DNA from: Jacaranda mimosifolia
Lineage: Eukaryota > Streptophyta > Magnoliopsida > Lamiales > Bignoniaceae
NCBI GenBank assembly: GCA_018894105.1
Contig: CM032133.1
Coordinates: forward strand, 20,722,501 to 20,786,500
Direction of reading: 5' to 3'
DNA: 64,000 bases
The notes under the pieces are model-generated. The model was given only the letters and a program-made list of their open reading frames with translations. It did no database searches and had not been told where the DNA came from. Below, in pieces: positions 11,798-24,370 of this stretch (position 1 is its first letter; each line of letters opens with the position of its first letter). Made by a program: the position numbers and the translations under genes.

Positions 11798-11960
11798 CTT
11801 TCCGAGGACTTTTTGAAGGGAATTTTGATTGTGAGAGCCAGAAGCAAACAGGGTTGCAATGGCAATCCAAAACGACGAAGGAAATGTTTTGTGTGTTTCG
11901 AAGTGTTGAGGAGAGACCGTCAAAAGCGTGATGTTTAGCGGCGGGGCGATTAGGATGGAA
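11798..11960 (-). other. Candidate first (leader) exon of the LPP gene
   Basis: On the minus strand a segment rich in C and T ends in GGAAAG|GTACAT, a plausible donor at 11798. The frame leading into the next candidate exon is open but lacks ATG after an upstream TAG. A short ATG frame in another phase starts near 11865 and could be an upstream ORF. The transcription start is not determined. Confidence 0.35.
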
Positions 11961-12059
11961 AATGGCAACAAAGATGGAAGTTTCTATAACTGGTTACACC
12001 AATTGATAGAAGTTTCCTTGCTGAAACAGTGAAACTCAATAGAATACTAGTGCATTTTC

Positions 12060-12275
12060 AAAACACTATACACGTTCCAAGAAATTTTTATAATATAAAA
12101 TTGAATATATGTTTATTTATATTTATAATGCTATTGTAGATTTTCAAACTATTTTCAATACATTTATTTGAAAATTTAGAATTAGTAAAAAGAAAAAATT
12201 GAGGTGAAATAAAATAATAGAAAGACAAAAATAACTGGAGAGAAGAAAGTTAGAGAAAGGGAAGAAAAGGGATAA
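12060..12275. repeat. Left member of a diverged direct repeat around a hAT MITE
   Basis: The end of this stretch (about 12180-12275: 'AGAATTAGTAAAAAG', 'GAAATAAAATAATAGAAAGA', 'AACTGGAGA', 'GTTAGAGAAAGG') recurs about 970 bp downstream at 13153-13240. The preceding bases are more weakly similar. Confidence 0.5.
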
Positions 12276-12349
12276 AAAAGCCATCTTATCATTATCTTTT
12301 TAGTTTTTTACATGTCGAGTCCGTGGTCTGGTGGCGTAAGCCTCTCACA

Positions 12350-12960
12350 TAGATATGACAATGGCTTCGTATAGATCGTGTTCTTGACCCCGACCCGCCC
12401 CTAATTGGGCGAATTAGGAGTCAAATAAACTGGTTTCGAGGCGGGTTACGAGTCCTAATTTCATAGACCCAGTTGGGGCCGGGGCGAGTTTTGGATTTAA
12501 GTGAATCCGCCCCCACATAATAAATATATATAATATATGTACAAAAAATATAAAAAATTAGGATTATAATAGCATATATATATATTTCATCAAATAAATA
12601 ATAAATTTGTACTCATTCAATCATCATAAAAATGATGAAGAATATACTAAAATCAATTAATATGGATATTTTATTTTAAAATTTAAAAAATAGTATTAGA
12701 AACTTATTGTATACTAGGATTATAATTTTCTATACATATATACAGGTTCTTTGTGTATGTTTATTTTAATCAATTTTGAAAATATATAAGTTGAAAAATT
12801 ATATATTTTAATGAAAAAAAGGGGGTTTGGCGGGTTGGACCTGACGGGTTAGGACTTAGGAGTCTATAGTGGGGCAGGGCGGGTTTAAAAGATAAGGCGG
12901 AGCGAGACGAGTTTCGAGTCCTACCAAACCCGCCACATATCCCCCACGTTGTTATACCTA
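12350..12960. mobile_element. hAT-type MITE with 8-bp target duplication
   Basis: 611 bp. The left end is TAGATATGACAATGG. The right end read in reverse is TAGGTATAACAACG. The flanks ctctcaca (12342-12349) and ttctcaca (12961-12968) match at 7 of 8 positions, as expected for hAT insertion. The inner arms are GC-rich with repeated 'GGCGGGTT' and 'GAGTCC' words around an AT-rich middle. No transposase. Confidence 0.8.
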
Positions 12961-12968
12961 TTCTCACA

Positions 12969-14389
12969 TATTGTGGGAGTTTAGGAGTTAGAATTTAACG
13001 GACTCTTGATGCGCATGTGTTTAAATAATTTTCTTTTTAATTTTTAACATACAAAATTAAATATTAAGACCTTCACATTTTATATATAGTATGTATTTTA
13101 GATTTTTATATGTGATTTTATAATATTTTTAATGCATCTTTTTGAATTTTTAGAATAAGTAAAAACAAAAAATAAGATGAAATAAAATAATAGAAAGAAA
13201 AAATAAATAATTGGAGAAAAAAATAGGTAAAGGAACGAAAACAATAACTTGTAATTATCTTTAAAATGAATATTTGTATTGTTACTTATTATTTTGTAGC
13301 TAATTTATTTTTTTATAGCGATTTATTAGAGTTTTATTATTTTCTTTATGTCTTAGAAACCAAATTATATTGCATTAAAAAATTATTATTTTAGGAGCTA
13401 GGGTGAAAAGTCTTATTTAATTAATTAGTATATCATGCAGGCATAAGATATCATTATATAATTAATTAATAAATCTAAATGATTTTTAAACTAATAAGTT
13501 TTGTATGTTTGAATTATAGACGTGACAATAGAAAAAAATGGTATTTTTGTTGAAAATTGATTAACAAGCATATCTTTTATTTCTGAAACAGTATAAAATA
13601 AGAAAGTATGGTTTGAAAATATAATCAGTCAGCAAGTAGTTTTGCTGTTTATTAAAATTTTCTTTTCTTTTTTTTCTTATTAAATCTTTTACCGATACTC
13701 TTAATTTAAAAAAAAAGAAAAATCTATCAAGATAACAATTTTGGTTTTCCTTTTGCTTCCAAGCCTTCTTTTTTTAAGTCTTTTAAGATCCAAAATTAAT
13801 ATAATCAATAACGAATTTGAAATAGTTCACTCTACTCGAAAATTTGCCCACATAACTATCAAATAATTTAATTACGTGGAAGAAGCCAAATTATTTGGAA
13901 ACCATTGTATATAAATATTTTTCCTCAGAGTTAGACAAAATAATTAATGATCAAGACATCATTTGTCAGACACCTAAAACTCCTACAATTTGTAAAGCTT
14001 ACAAATACATCCAATTTTCCGTAGGTCAAACGTACATGCTCCATTGCTCTGCCATGTTGCTAAAACATCGACCATTAAGCGAAAACCCTATTGCACGCAT
14101 ACATGCAATTTGTAAATGGCAACCAATACACACAATTGAGATGCGTTATCGCTTCTATGTCCCAATAAGTGATGCACAAAATTAAAAAAAAAAACGTTTT
14201 TTCTTTTTCTTTTTCTTTTTTTCTTTTTTATATTTACATATAAAATTCTTTTAAAGTTTGAATTTTACATATATATATATATATACACACACGCGCACAC
14301 ACTAGTTTCCTTCTGAAAGTTAGATTTGATTTTAAGTTGTCCTAGTTTTGCCTTTTTTTTTGGTGGGGACTAAAGCCCATTCCAACTTA
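12969..14389. other. AT-rich DNA with the right copy of the direct repeat
   Basis: Holds the second copy of the repeat noted at 12060-12275 (best match 13153-13240). A (TA)n(CA)n patch lies near 14270-14302. No protein-like frame was recognised. Confidence 0.45.
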
Positions 14390-14429
14390 GGAAATAACAA
14401 ATTCCAAGAGGCTATTGCAATGATACCCC

Positions 14430-14920
14430 TACAAGAGACCCTGAGGGCTCCCAAAACACTACAAACTATGAGATACTCTAAGGAACTCTTAGAACACATT
14501 TCTATGAGAGATATCAAGGAGCTTAAGAAATGACAACAATCCACAAGAGAGATCCTGAGGGCTCTCGGAATGAAACCTACATAAGAGACCCCAAGGGGTT
14601 CCCGAAACGGCAACAATTTACAAGAGATCCCAAGGGACCCCTACAATGACACCTCCGTGAGATACCTGAACTAAAGGACTATTGGAATAACAACAATTCA
14701 TGAAAGAGACTCCAAGGGGCTTCTAGAATGACAACAATTCGCGAGAGACCCCAAGAGGATCCCAAAACGACATATGTAGGAGAGCCTCCGAAGGACTTCC
14801 GAAACGACATCTCAACAAGAAACTCCAAGGGACTTTTGGAACATATCTCTATTAGAGATCCCAAGGAGCTCTTGCAATGGTACAATTTAGGCAAAGATCC
14901 TAAGAGCTCCTTAAGATAAT
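14430..14920. repeat. Minisatellite, about 13 units with a period near 38 bp
   Basis: The core 'GAGACCCCAAGGGGCTCCC' or variants recurs about every 36-42 bp from 14434 to 14894, with linkers such as 'GACAACAATTCACGA' and 'ACGACA'. Units differ at many positions, so the array is old. Long open frames on both strands here come from the repetition and show no family signature. Confidence 0.85.
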
Positions 14921-15912
14921 TAGATAAATTATCTCATTACGACCTCCTTCAAGACTCAAATATGCGGTGATAGAAACCCAAGGATGTAAAAGCACAAGAA
15001 AATGCAAATAATAACGTATCCACTAAATCATAGAAATAAGAAAGCAAGATGCCCAACTCAACAAAAGTGTAAAAATTAGTTAAACATCCATGGAAAATGT
15101 ACTAACCTAACAATATCTGAGTAGCATGGCTAGAGTAAAACTACACCTACGAGTGGCCATTTGAACAAGAAAAATAGTAAAGATGACATGTATATAAAAA
15201 AAAAGTAAATGTGCCTACAACAAAAATGACTAAGTTTATGGCTCCTACTTCGCCTTTGTGGTGGCATAATAGCTAAATCCTCGACCATAGCCTCGAGAGC
15301 GACATCTAGAGTACTGCCAATTGCCCCTCATCAGCCAAGCTATTCTTTTATTTTGTATTTCAAACTTCACATCTAAATGTATAATGCATTTGAGCAGTAC
15401 TGATATTGATGCTATCTTGCCATAGTTTTTGATTTATTAAAAGGTATGATTTTAATTAATACAATGGTATGATTTATATTTGTGCAAATTGTTATATGTT
15501 TTCGTTATTTTATTTGGAAATTATGGCATATATTGAACGCTCATACAATTAATTGTTTATTGGTGATAATCGATATATTGTGCATCCTGCTTTCCACCAT
15601 TTGAAATTGCTTATGTATTGCTGTTCTTTCTAAAGCTTACTTGGTTATATGTTGACATACTTTCATGATCTATTTGGATTAATGTTAATCTTATAATTGC
15701 ATTAAATTGAAAACGTACAATGTTTGCAGTTTCCTAGCCATGAGCAAGGAAATAAACCATTTCCTTATTGGATTGTTTAGGTATCTTGCTTTTTGGGCAT
15801 GATTGTTGTACCTACGAATATCTAAGGATACTTACTCAACAGCTGACATGCACGGAGTAGGGTAATTAATTTTTTATTATTGTTATTGGCAAACAACTCA
15901 ATTTACCCTATT
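14921..15912. other. Intergenic DNA, nothing recognised
   Basis: AT-rich sequence with no protein-like frame, terminal repeat or array visible. Confidence 0.4.
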
Positions 15913-16622
15913 TTCGAAAGAAACTTTTAAATAATGCTTATTCAACCAAATTTTACTTTTGATTTTGGTGCACAGAAAATTATTGAGTTATCTTCTGTAT
16001 AATACTCAATTCATTAGTAAGCTCTTTTAGAGCTAGCTGATTATTATCTCTTCCTCTAGAGGTCAAACATATGGTCGTTAAGATTGACAAGGATGGATAT
16101 TAAGCCAAAAGATAACATAATATTATTTTAGGATAATATAGGATGATTTGAATTTTATAATGTGATTATTCAGGTTTTGACATGACATTAATGAAATGTA
16201 TTTGCATAATTGTAGGATTGAAGATAATTATCGAGAAGGAAAGAAACCTATAGAAGAAAAAGAACCTGGTAAAAGAAGGAAAACGATTTCGATACGAATT
16301 ATATGATGATAGTGTGGTCGTGTAGGAAGGACATTATACTGATACAGTTGATGAGAGAGGAGAGCAGAAGGACAAAGATGAGGAAATAACTAGAATTCAC
16401 CGAATTACAGAGCATAAAGCAAGAAAAACCCAAATTGAAGAAATTTGGAGAATAAGAATAGAGTGGATAAAAAATTACTTAAGAGAGTCTCGTAGGCAAC
16501 TAGAAGTGGAATGCTAAAAAATGAAGGGGCAAAATGAAGATCCGAACCTCATGAGATATTGAAAAAAATAATCTACAAAAGAAAATAAAAGCAGCTTTAG
16601 AGAGAAAAGAGGAATTCATTAC
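15913..16622 (+). repeat. Dispersed repeat, copy 1 (unidentified family)
   Basis: About 700 bp with clear same-strand similarity to 28437-29133. Shared words include 'TTACTTTTGATTTTGGTGCA', 'TATTATCTCTTCCTCTAGAG', 'GACAAGGATGGATATT' and 'AGAGTGGATAAAAAATTACT'. Reading frames are interrupted in both copies. No terminal inverted repeats or target duplication were found, so the class is unknown. Confidence 0.7.
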
Positions 16623-16904
16623 CTTTAAAGTCAAATCTTTAACATACTATTGATTAATGTTGTGTCTAGCCCTCTAGGGTGGTAATGCATAGATTGGATA
16701 GTTATAAGAGAATGACATACATCAATTTACTATCATGAGCTCCCACACCAACCAGTAAGCACGCTAGAGTAGAGGTAAATCACACATGTGGCGTGGAAAG
16801 ATGTTTCGCACAAAAAAAATTAGAAAAGAAAGAAAAAAATAAAAAAGGCCGTGAACACACTAGAGAATTCCATGAAATGCATAAAAACCATAATAGGTAG
16901 GAGG

Positions 16905-19900
16905 TAGGGGTGGACATGGTTTGATTTGGTTCGAAAAACTGTACCTAACCGAACTGAACTAGAAATGTGGTTCGGGGTATAAAGCCTGAACTGTAACCAC
17001 TTAAGGAAAAAAAAATTGTACCATTTAGAACCGATTATTATGGTTCGGTTAACTGGTTAACCATTTTTTATAAAAATAAAATTTAGTGAATAAATCAATT
17101 TTGAAATGGTATGAAAGTCAATTTAGTGAACAAATCCATTCAACAAAATTATGTCATGTGGGTAACTTGAGTTCTAATTAATCAAAAAAATCTCTCCAGA
17201 GAAGTGGGTAACAAATGCCGCACGGCTACTAGATATAAACAAACTTCTAAGAGTTAGTAGTTTTTGTATTCCACTCCACAAAATTCTATGTCAAATGAAT
17301 TATTCAAGTCATTAAACTTTACCCTCAATTATTTCAATTCAAGCAACAATTAACTCCATCCCTTCTGATATATAAATCTGTACAACATTACAAAACTCTA
17401 GCATTATTTCAGTTCAGCAATACATTGCAAAATTGTATAGCAATTCACACAAACTTCAGACACCAATCCCATCAATAAATTAAAGGCCATAAATATGAGC
17501 TTTTTGAATTATGAATGATTGCTTCTAGTAAATCAGAATCCTAGAGCAATTTTAGACCAAAAAATCTACAAGTCAACAATAAAAGCTCATCACAAAACAA
17601 CCTAGTAGCTTAAACTCTAAAAAAAAATTACATGCATTCAGATAGAATTTTATAAAAATAGCAAATTATGGACAATTAGAGAAAGAAAGAACAAACTTTA
17701 ATTTATGAAGATATCAAGAGGACAAAAAGTATTACTCAAGCTTTGAGCAATCAACATACCAAACATTCAAATAAATATCTAAACAGATTACTGAAACCCA
17801 AAATAAGGAAACCTCTTCCTATCCATATGACATATGCAACAATCTTTTAGTCAAAAACAAGAGTAATAAAAGCCTTCAAAGTAAATTCCTTTCATTTATC
17901 AAGAGTTATAACACCCGAACATGCAGCTTCAAACTGAGATGCCATCTCTGAAAAAAGAAAAGAAAACAAAAGTTTTAACAAAATGTAATATGAAAATATA
18001 TTCAAAATTTGCACAAAACATCAATAATAAGTTATCTTGCTCAAATTTCTCAAGCTCCTCAAAGTTTTCATTTGAAAGTAACGAAAATGGTGTAGACTTC
18101 ACCCAATCTTGTGTACAAACAAGAGCTTATAATATTTTGGGAGTTAAGGAACTACAATAATTATCAATGACTCTTCCTCTCGTACTAAAAGCAAACTCAG
18201 AAGCTACAGTAGAGATAGGTATGGCTAGCACCTTTCGAGCTATAGATGCAAGGATTGGAAATCAAGTTGAATTCACTTTCCACCAATCCAATACATCCAG
18301 CTCGACAAATCTACCATGAGGCTCACAATCTTCCTTCAGATATTTCTCCAGCTCAGACTTGGTACCTGACCTATGCCCTGTTGCTTGTAGATATAAACCT
18401 ACGCAATAAGGATCATCACCATCTTTTTCATTAATTGGTACTTTTCTTTAAACATTTTGACGCTGAGATCCCTCTTCACCCCCTTGATACTGCTCATATA
18501 ATACCTCAAATTGGAGACCAATTTTGTACATAATTCAGTTGCCTGATTTATATCAAAGAATTTCTCAATAAACCAATTGACAGATTCCAGTTTGTGCCTA
18601 TGATCAAGAACCACAACAATCAATACCAACATATTGATTCCATTTGGATTTCCTCAGTAATTCTCATATTTCTTCTTCATTCTACCAGCCATCAACTTGA
18701 TACATGGGTCACTAGATTCACAATACTGATTGATCTTTTTCCAATACTGAATACCTCTTTCATGTACCTATTACTTGTAACATAAGAGGTTCAAAAAAAT
18801 ATTAATGGTAGCATCATAAAAGACCTTCAAAAATGGCAAAATAGAATAAGCATACTCCAAATCTTCTGGTAATGGTACCCCCTTCCCCTTTTCTTTATTC
18901 AAGTCCTCAATAAACTTATTGTCTTGCATTTCAAGCAATCTAAATGCTTTTTGGTACTTTGGAGTTGCATCTAACATCAGATACATTGAATTCCGACATC
19001 CAAGCAAACAGGGCCTTTATATAGGACCTTTTCTTGTTCTGCACATGTCTTAAACCTTGCTAACCTTGAAGGAGAAGATCTCATGTATTTAACTCCAGCT
19101 CGTATTCTTAGAACCGAATCATCAATCTCCTTTAATCCCTTATTTACAATCAAACTCAATATGTGTGCACAGCAACACATGTGGATGTACTCTGCCTTCA
19201 AGATCACACTATTCCATGACATTAACCTCTTTCTCAAGTGTTGCATACTAAGATCATTTGATGAAGCATTGTCAACTATTAAGCTAAAAAATCTATTCAA
19301 CTCCCAACCATTCAAGCATATCTCAACACTCTTAGCCATAACCTCTCCAGAATGGCCTGTAATTTGACTAAAATTCAGAATCCTTTTATACAACTTCCAA
19401 TTATTATCAATAAAATGAGCAATTAAACACATGCAGTTAATACTCTGATGTGATGTCCATGTATCGGCTGTAAGGCAGACTCTACGACAATACTTTGTAA
19501 GAAATTTCTTCAACTTAAGTTTTTCTGCATCAAACAACATGAAAATATCATGCACTACTGTAGGTAAGATGGGACAACAAATCTTGGCTGTAAGATAGTA
19601 AGAAACTTATGGAAAGCCTCATTCCCAACAAATTGAAAAGGTAATTCAACAACTATGAACATCCTTACAAGTTCTATGCAACAAGTCTCTTGGTTAAACT
19701 TAAAGTATGTAGGTAAATAGCTCGGGCCACTCCTAGTCCAAGCAATATTGCCATCATCTTCTGCATCCACAATCATAAAAGGAATGGTTTTCTGCCTCTT
19801 ATTTTCTTCTCAATCGGGATTATCCTTGCACCTCTTCAAGTGAGTGCGCATTGCACTTGTTCCATGCATAGGCATAATAAGGCTACCACAGAAGTGACAT

Positions 19901-20930
19901 GTGGCCTTCCTATTATTCTTATCGCAATTTGGATCCAAGGTGAAGTAATGCCAAACTTCTGAGCAATTTCTACGTGAGAAAGTTGATGCGGCGGTGTCTA
20001 GACGAGGTGGTAATGCAACCACGACATTAGAGGTAGTTCAAGCCGCAATAGATGATGATATAGGCTGATATGAAGTTGGAGTTGACCCCGTAATAAGAGG
20101 CTCCCCCATCTCTGGAAATTGCAAATTATGATTCTCACCCAACAACATTTGCAAGAAATAAAACCAATAATTTTAGCCATATTTGAGCAGAGCATAGTCA
20201 TAGCATATAGGTAACTAAGAAAATTATTGCGTTTCCTATTCCTTACATGTTGCAAGCACCCCAAAAGAATTATGCTTATAATATCAAATAAATGTGACAT
20301 TTCCATCCATCAATTTCAAAAATAAGTAAAGATGTAGAGATAAAAACATACAGGCAAAGATGCAACAATTTCATATGGGAAAAAAATCAATTTTAGAAAA
20401 ATAATAAACACATAAATGTGCCCATATATGTGAAGTATGAGCAACTTAGTATCGACTTTCAAAGCAACTATTTGAAGAACTAACCTGAGTAAGTTCGAGA
20501 GATGACAATAGTAGAATGCGTTAGAGATGGGGCAGCATGAATGAAAATTGTCATCAACGTCGAGTGGGCAAGGCCAGTAGTGACAATACCATAAGAGAAT
20601 AATGTAGTTTAAGGCGAAGAAGAATGTAGGTTTTTGGTAGAGAATCAAAAGAATTTTTTATAAATTCAATTAGGGCTTTTTTGAGATCTCTTATTACTTA
20701 TTGGACATTTAGACTGTAGGTTTAATTTAGTTTTTTTTTTAATATTAAACCAATTAAGTTTGGTTAACTTTGGTTAGCCGAATTGTAAATAATAAGCAAT
20801 TAACCGAACCATTTTTTATGAAAGAAACTGCATTGTTAAAGAACTAATTTGGATGGTTCGATTTTTTTGGTCTGGTTCGGTTAAGTTCGATGGTTTGGTT
20901 CGATTTTTTGATTTTTTTTGCCCACCCTTA
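16905..20930 (-). mobile_element. hAT transposon with degenerate transposase
   Basis: The left end TAGGGGTGGACATGG and the right end (minus strand TAAGGGTGGGCAAAA) are inverted and match the usual plant hAT terminus TAGGGGTGGGCA. Subterminal regions at both ends are rich in GGTTCGGTTAA-type words. The interior holds the BED/hAT transposase relic at 17929-20109. An 8-bp target duplication is not evident (GTAGGAGG against AATACAGG). About 4.0 kb, a normal size for an autonomous hAT. Confidence 0.8.
17929..20109 (-). pseudogene. BED zinc-finger hAT transposase (RICESLEEPER/DAYSLEEPER type), disabled
   Basis: A possible original start is ATG 20109 (MGEPLITG). In order on the minus strand: BED finger 'SEVWHYF', 'CHFCGSL', 'HLKRC' (about 19960-19815); RNase H-like catalytic region 'LTADTWTS' and 'LIVDNASSND' (about 19470-19250); 'CCAHILSLIVNKGL' (about 19170-19125); 'VLDHRHKLESVNWF' (18610); and the C-terminal hAT dimerisation block 'IPISTVASEFAFSTRGRV' (about 18210) then 'CTQDWVKS'. 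Lesions: TGA near 20044, TGA at 19810, a frameshift near 19560, another near 19000, and TAA at 18129-18127 just after the dimerisation core. The order is that of a complete transposase, so this is a decayed full-length copy, not a domesticated gene. Confidence 0.9.
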
Positions 20931-21693
20931 AATACAGGGGATGAGAAGAAAAAAAAAGGCCAAAGGAAGAGATGGGGTCCAAGGGGGAAAATTGATAAAG
21001 CAGAACAAAAAAAGAAGAAAAGTCATGGGGTTTGCGGTAAAAAAGGGTGTAGCACCCCAGGTTATAGTCGCTTAGGTGAGGAACTAGGTTTCCAAAGCAA
21101 TATACGTTTGTCTTAAACACAAGTAAATGTCTAAAATAGCTTTTTCTTTTTCTTTAAGAACTTAATTAGAATGATTTCTTTTGGTACAGTATGAAAATAC
21201 ATGCGGGTATTCAATATTTAACAATGTTCAATTTTTTTTTAAATATTAAATAAAATAAAATATTTCTCTTAATACATATTATTTAGAAAATACTTTATAA
21301 AAAATTTACTAATTTAATTCATTATATATTAATATTTTTTAGTATCAATATTTTTGTATAAATATATCTTTTTCAATTATATTACCATAGTAGTAATAAT
21401 ATAATAATACAAAAATTCAATATATGGTACTAATAATCAAAATTTTTTTTATATAAAAATGCATCTATAATAGAAAAATATTCTTCTAAAAAATACAATC
21501 AAACTATCATTGTTGTTATATATATTTGTCAAACATTTTTTAAAAATATATTTCTTCAAACCATTCAAAATAATAATTTTTTGACATCATTTTCAAGAAA
21601 CTTTTTCAAGAATAATATAAAGATATCATAAGCACATGATATTGAATTTTGAGAATCAGTCCAAATTTATTAAAAAAACAAAAAAAAAACTTA
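20931..21693. other. AT-rich intergenic DNA
   Basis: No gene recognised. Low-complexity A/T sequence with short homopolymers. Confidence 0.4.
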
Positions 21694-21880
21694 GGGAAAA
21701 ATTGCACTTTTATTCTCAATGGATAGGAAGGTTTGTGCTTTAGTACCTAATTAATGAGACTCGATACATGTAGGATAAAAACCACAATTTTTTAACACTT
21801 TCGGGACACCACCCAACTTTCCATCCAAAAATTCACAAAAAATGCACATGAATATCATGTGTCCGTCAGCCTAGAAAATT
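21694..21880 (+). mobile_element. Lone MULE terminal repeat
   Basis: Begins GGGAAAAATTGCACTTTTA and continues through 'ATGTAGGATAAAAACCACA', 'TTAACACTTTCGGGACACC' and 'CTTTCCATCCAAAAATTCAC'. It is closely similar to the right terminus of the MULE at 31069-34003 (read in reverse) and to that element's damaged left end. No matching opposite terminus was found nearby. Confidence 0.65.
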
Positions 21881-24163
21881 AAGAGGCATGCAAGCCCCAT
21901 TTAATTATAAACCAATTTAATCAATATTGAAGTTATTAAATCAAATTAAGAGCTCATGCTCATCCCCATCCATTCATCACATCATATAGTCAACAATCAA
22001 TTATATGAATTTAAAGATTTTGACATTCAAATCAATAATTAAGAGATTATCACATAATCAATTAATCACTAGCAAAATCATAAACGCATACAACCTTGAA
22101 AAGAGCATGATTAAACTTTGAATTTCAAGCATGCAAAAATGTCTAACATTCTTAAGAAAGTTATATAATATTTATACATAAAAGAGGGCAAATATCACAA
22201 TTTTGCAATGGAAATGGTTGCCATCCCGTGGAAAAATGCAAACATTAATTCTATATTTATAGTTTTTTATTTAATCTTATTAAGTAAATGTATTGATGCT
22301 TAAGGTAGTATATGAACAAAACAAAGAATAAAATGTTATTAAGTAAGTCAATAACTAATTATATTTCCAAAACATTCAAAGTAACTAAAAATGGAAAATT
22401 TCTAATGTTTTTTAAAAGTAAAATATAAAAATATGAGGTCGATGTCACTATATCAATTCAAATAACTCAAAACGACACTAAATCTCATATATAAATGTGA
22501 GGGCAATGTTACTACACTAATTTACCACTTGATACTTTTTATACTAAATATAAAGAATCAATATGTAGAAAAATAATACATATATTATCTTATAGATTTT
22601 GAAATATGTAGATTTTATTATAAAGCTAAGAAAAATACATTCCCAGTAGATAAATTGTTATATGATACAGTAAATTTATTTGTAAATAATCTTAATTTTA
22701 ACAAAAAATATACTTAGTGTGCCAAAATAATTAGGGTTGGATATCTTATAACCCCAGGTTGAATTGAAAAATTAAAAAAAAAGAAAAAGAAGTGAAACTG
22801 AGAAAGGAGAGATTATGTAAATATTGCTCTGTGGCACAGTTTTCATTTATGAAAATAAGATTTTTAACCATTCAAACCCATTTCTCTCTTATTTCATTTT
22901 TGAAAGGTCTTTTATTCCATTTAACCATCCGAATGATAGGTCTCTTTGCTAAATGTATATTCTCCTACAAATCCCAAATCCACTGTTTCTTTACAAAAAC
23001 TCAATTTCATCGTCAACTTTTGCTGGCCCAACTGAAAAAATATATAAAAGTAAACTAATGGAGTTCTATTGGAAGAGAAAGTGGGCTTGTGGGACTACAC
23101 CATAATAAAAATGGCCCCAATCACAGGCTACACCTCACTACCACCTTTAAAGTGGAGCGCTTAATATTTGAGAGTCTGCCTCAGTATAAGTTCTCAAAAG
23201 AGGCCCATAATACTGGCACCTAAACTAGTTAGTATCACTTCAATGCCCCTTTACCTTTCCTGGTCCAACAATTGCCTTTTTCTACTTCTATTCCTGCTCC
23301 ACCTCCGGCCATTGTTGATTCTCAATTTCATAGGATCCTGTATGCTATTCCACTCTCTGCAGTTTCTCCCATTGCTTCGTTGCCTGAATTGTGGCCTATT
23401 GCTATAGTTCCTTAACTACATTTTATTTCTCCACTTCGTCCATCGTTTCCAATTTCTCCTAGTAATGTATCTATCTTTTCATGATCATGTATACTTTCAT
23501 GGTGTGTATATTACTTCCTCCACTTTCTGACACATGTTAAGGTATTAAAGTAATCAAGAGATTAATGTAGTTAACATTATTATACGATGCACAATATCAG
23601 ATATTGAAACTTCAACAATACGTGTAGCATTTTTGGCAACAAAGAATGATGCTAATATTAAACTTGTCACCACAGAAGTATTGCAGCAGAATTATGAAGT
23701 TAATGTATAGGTTTATACCATTTAAGTTCCCATGAAAAGAATATTTCATATTATTTAGTTTTGTTTATTAAGTTAATTTGCAAATTATTTAAAATCTATG
23801 AATAATCTAATTTTTTTGGAGTTCAATAATTCACAATTGAAACTATTGTTCACCTTTTTTCTCGACAAAGTAGCTAGGGACTAGTTATTTTCTAGCATTT
23901 AGAGAAAAATTATGCATTTGAATATAACGACTTAATGATGATACATTATGTGTATTGCATGTTTATTATTTTAGGTTTAATTGCCAAATGAATAAGTACT
24001 CATTTCTTGAAAATTGATTTAAATATAATGATTAATATTGATTTGACATGTGTTCCTTTTTCAGAATGTGTTTGAATGGTATTCTAGGAAAAAAATTGAA
24101 AGTAGATGTGTGGTTACGATTTTTAAAGACAAAGTTGCAATTATATAAATATTATGAATGCAT

Positions 24164-24197
<34 letters not shown>

Positions 24198-24362
24198 GTG
24201 TGTTTTTCAATTTTATTAAAAGATTATCTTTAACTAAATTAGTCACTAAATATATATGTTGTGTGTACATAAATGTATGTATGTTTATATGTATAACTAT
24301 GTATATATCTATTGGTCTCTTAATAGAATTATCAAATTAAAATTATTTTTTGTTATGATTTG
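21881..24362. other. AT-rich intergenic DNA
   Basis: Mostly A/T-rich. A stretch at about 23230-23420 has higher GC and an open frame with 'IPAPPPAIVDSQFHRILYA' that I cannot assign; it may be a transposon or gene fragment. No intact gene was recognised. Confidence 0.4.
24162..24203. repeat. (CA)n(TA)n(TG)n microsatellite
   Basis: A compound simple repeat that forms an imperfect palindrome. Confidence 0.9.
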
Positions 24363-24370
24363 GATTGTGT

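Noticed and set aside
14348..14919. Open frames on both strands in the 14.4-14.9 kb region
   Set aside because: They follow from the minisatellite, whose period near 38 bp happens to avoid stops, and show no protein family features.
18120..20109. Possible domesticated DAYSLEEPER-like gene
   Set aside because: In-frame stops, at least two frameshifts and flanking hAT-like terminal repeats show a dead transposon rather than a host gene.
16897..20938. 8-bp target duplication for the large hAT element
   Set aside because: GTAGGAGG and AATACAGG match at only three positions, so no duplication is claimed.
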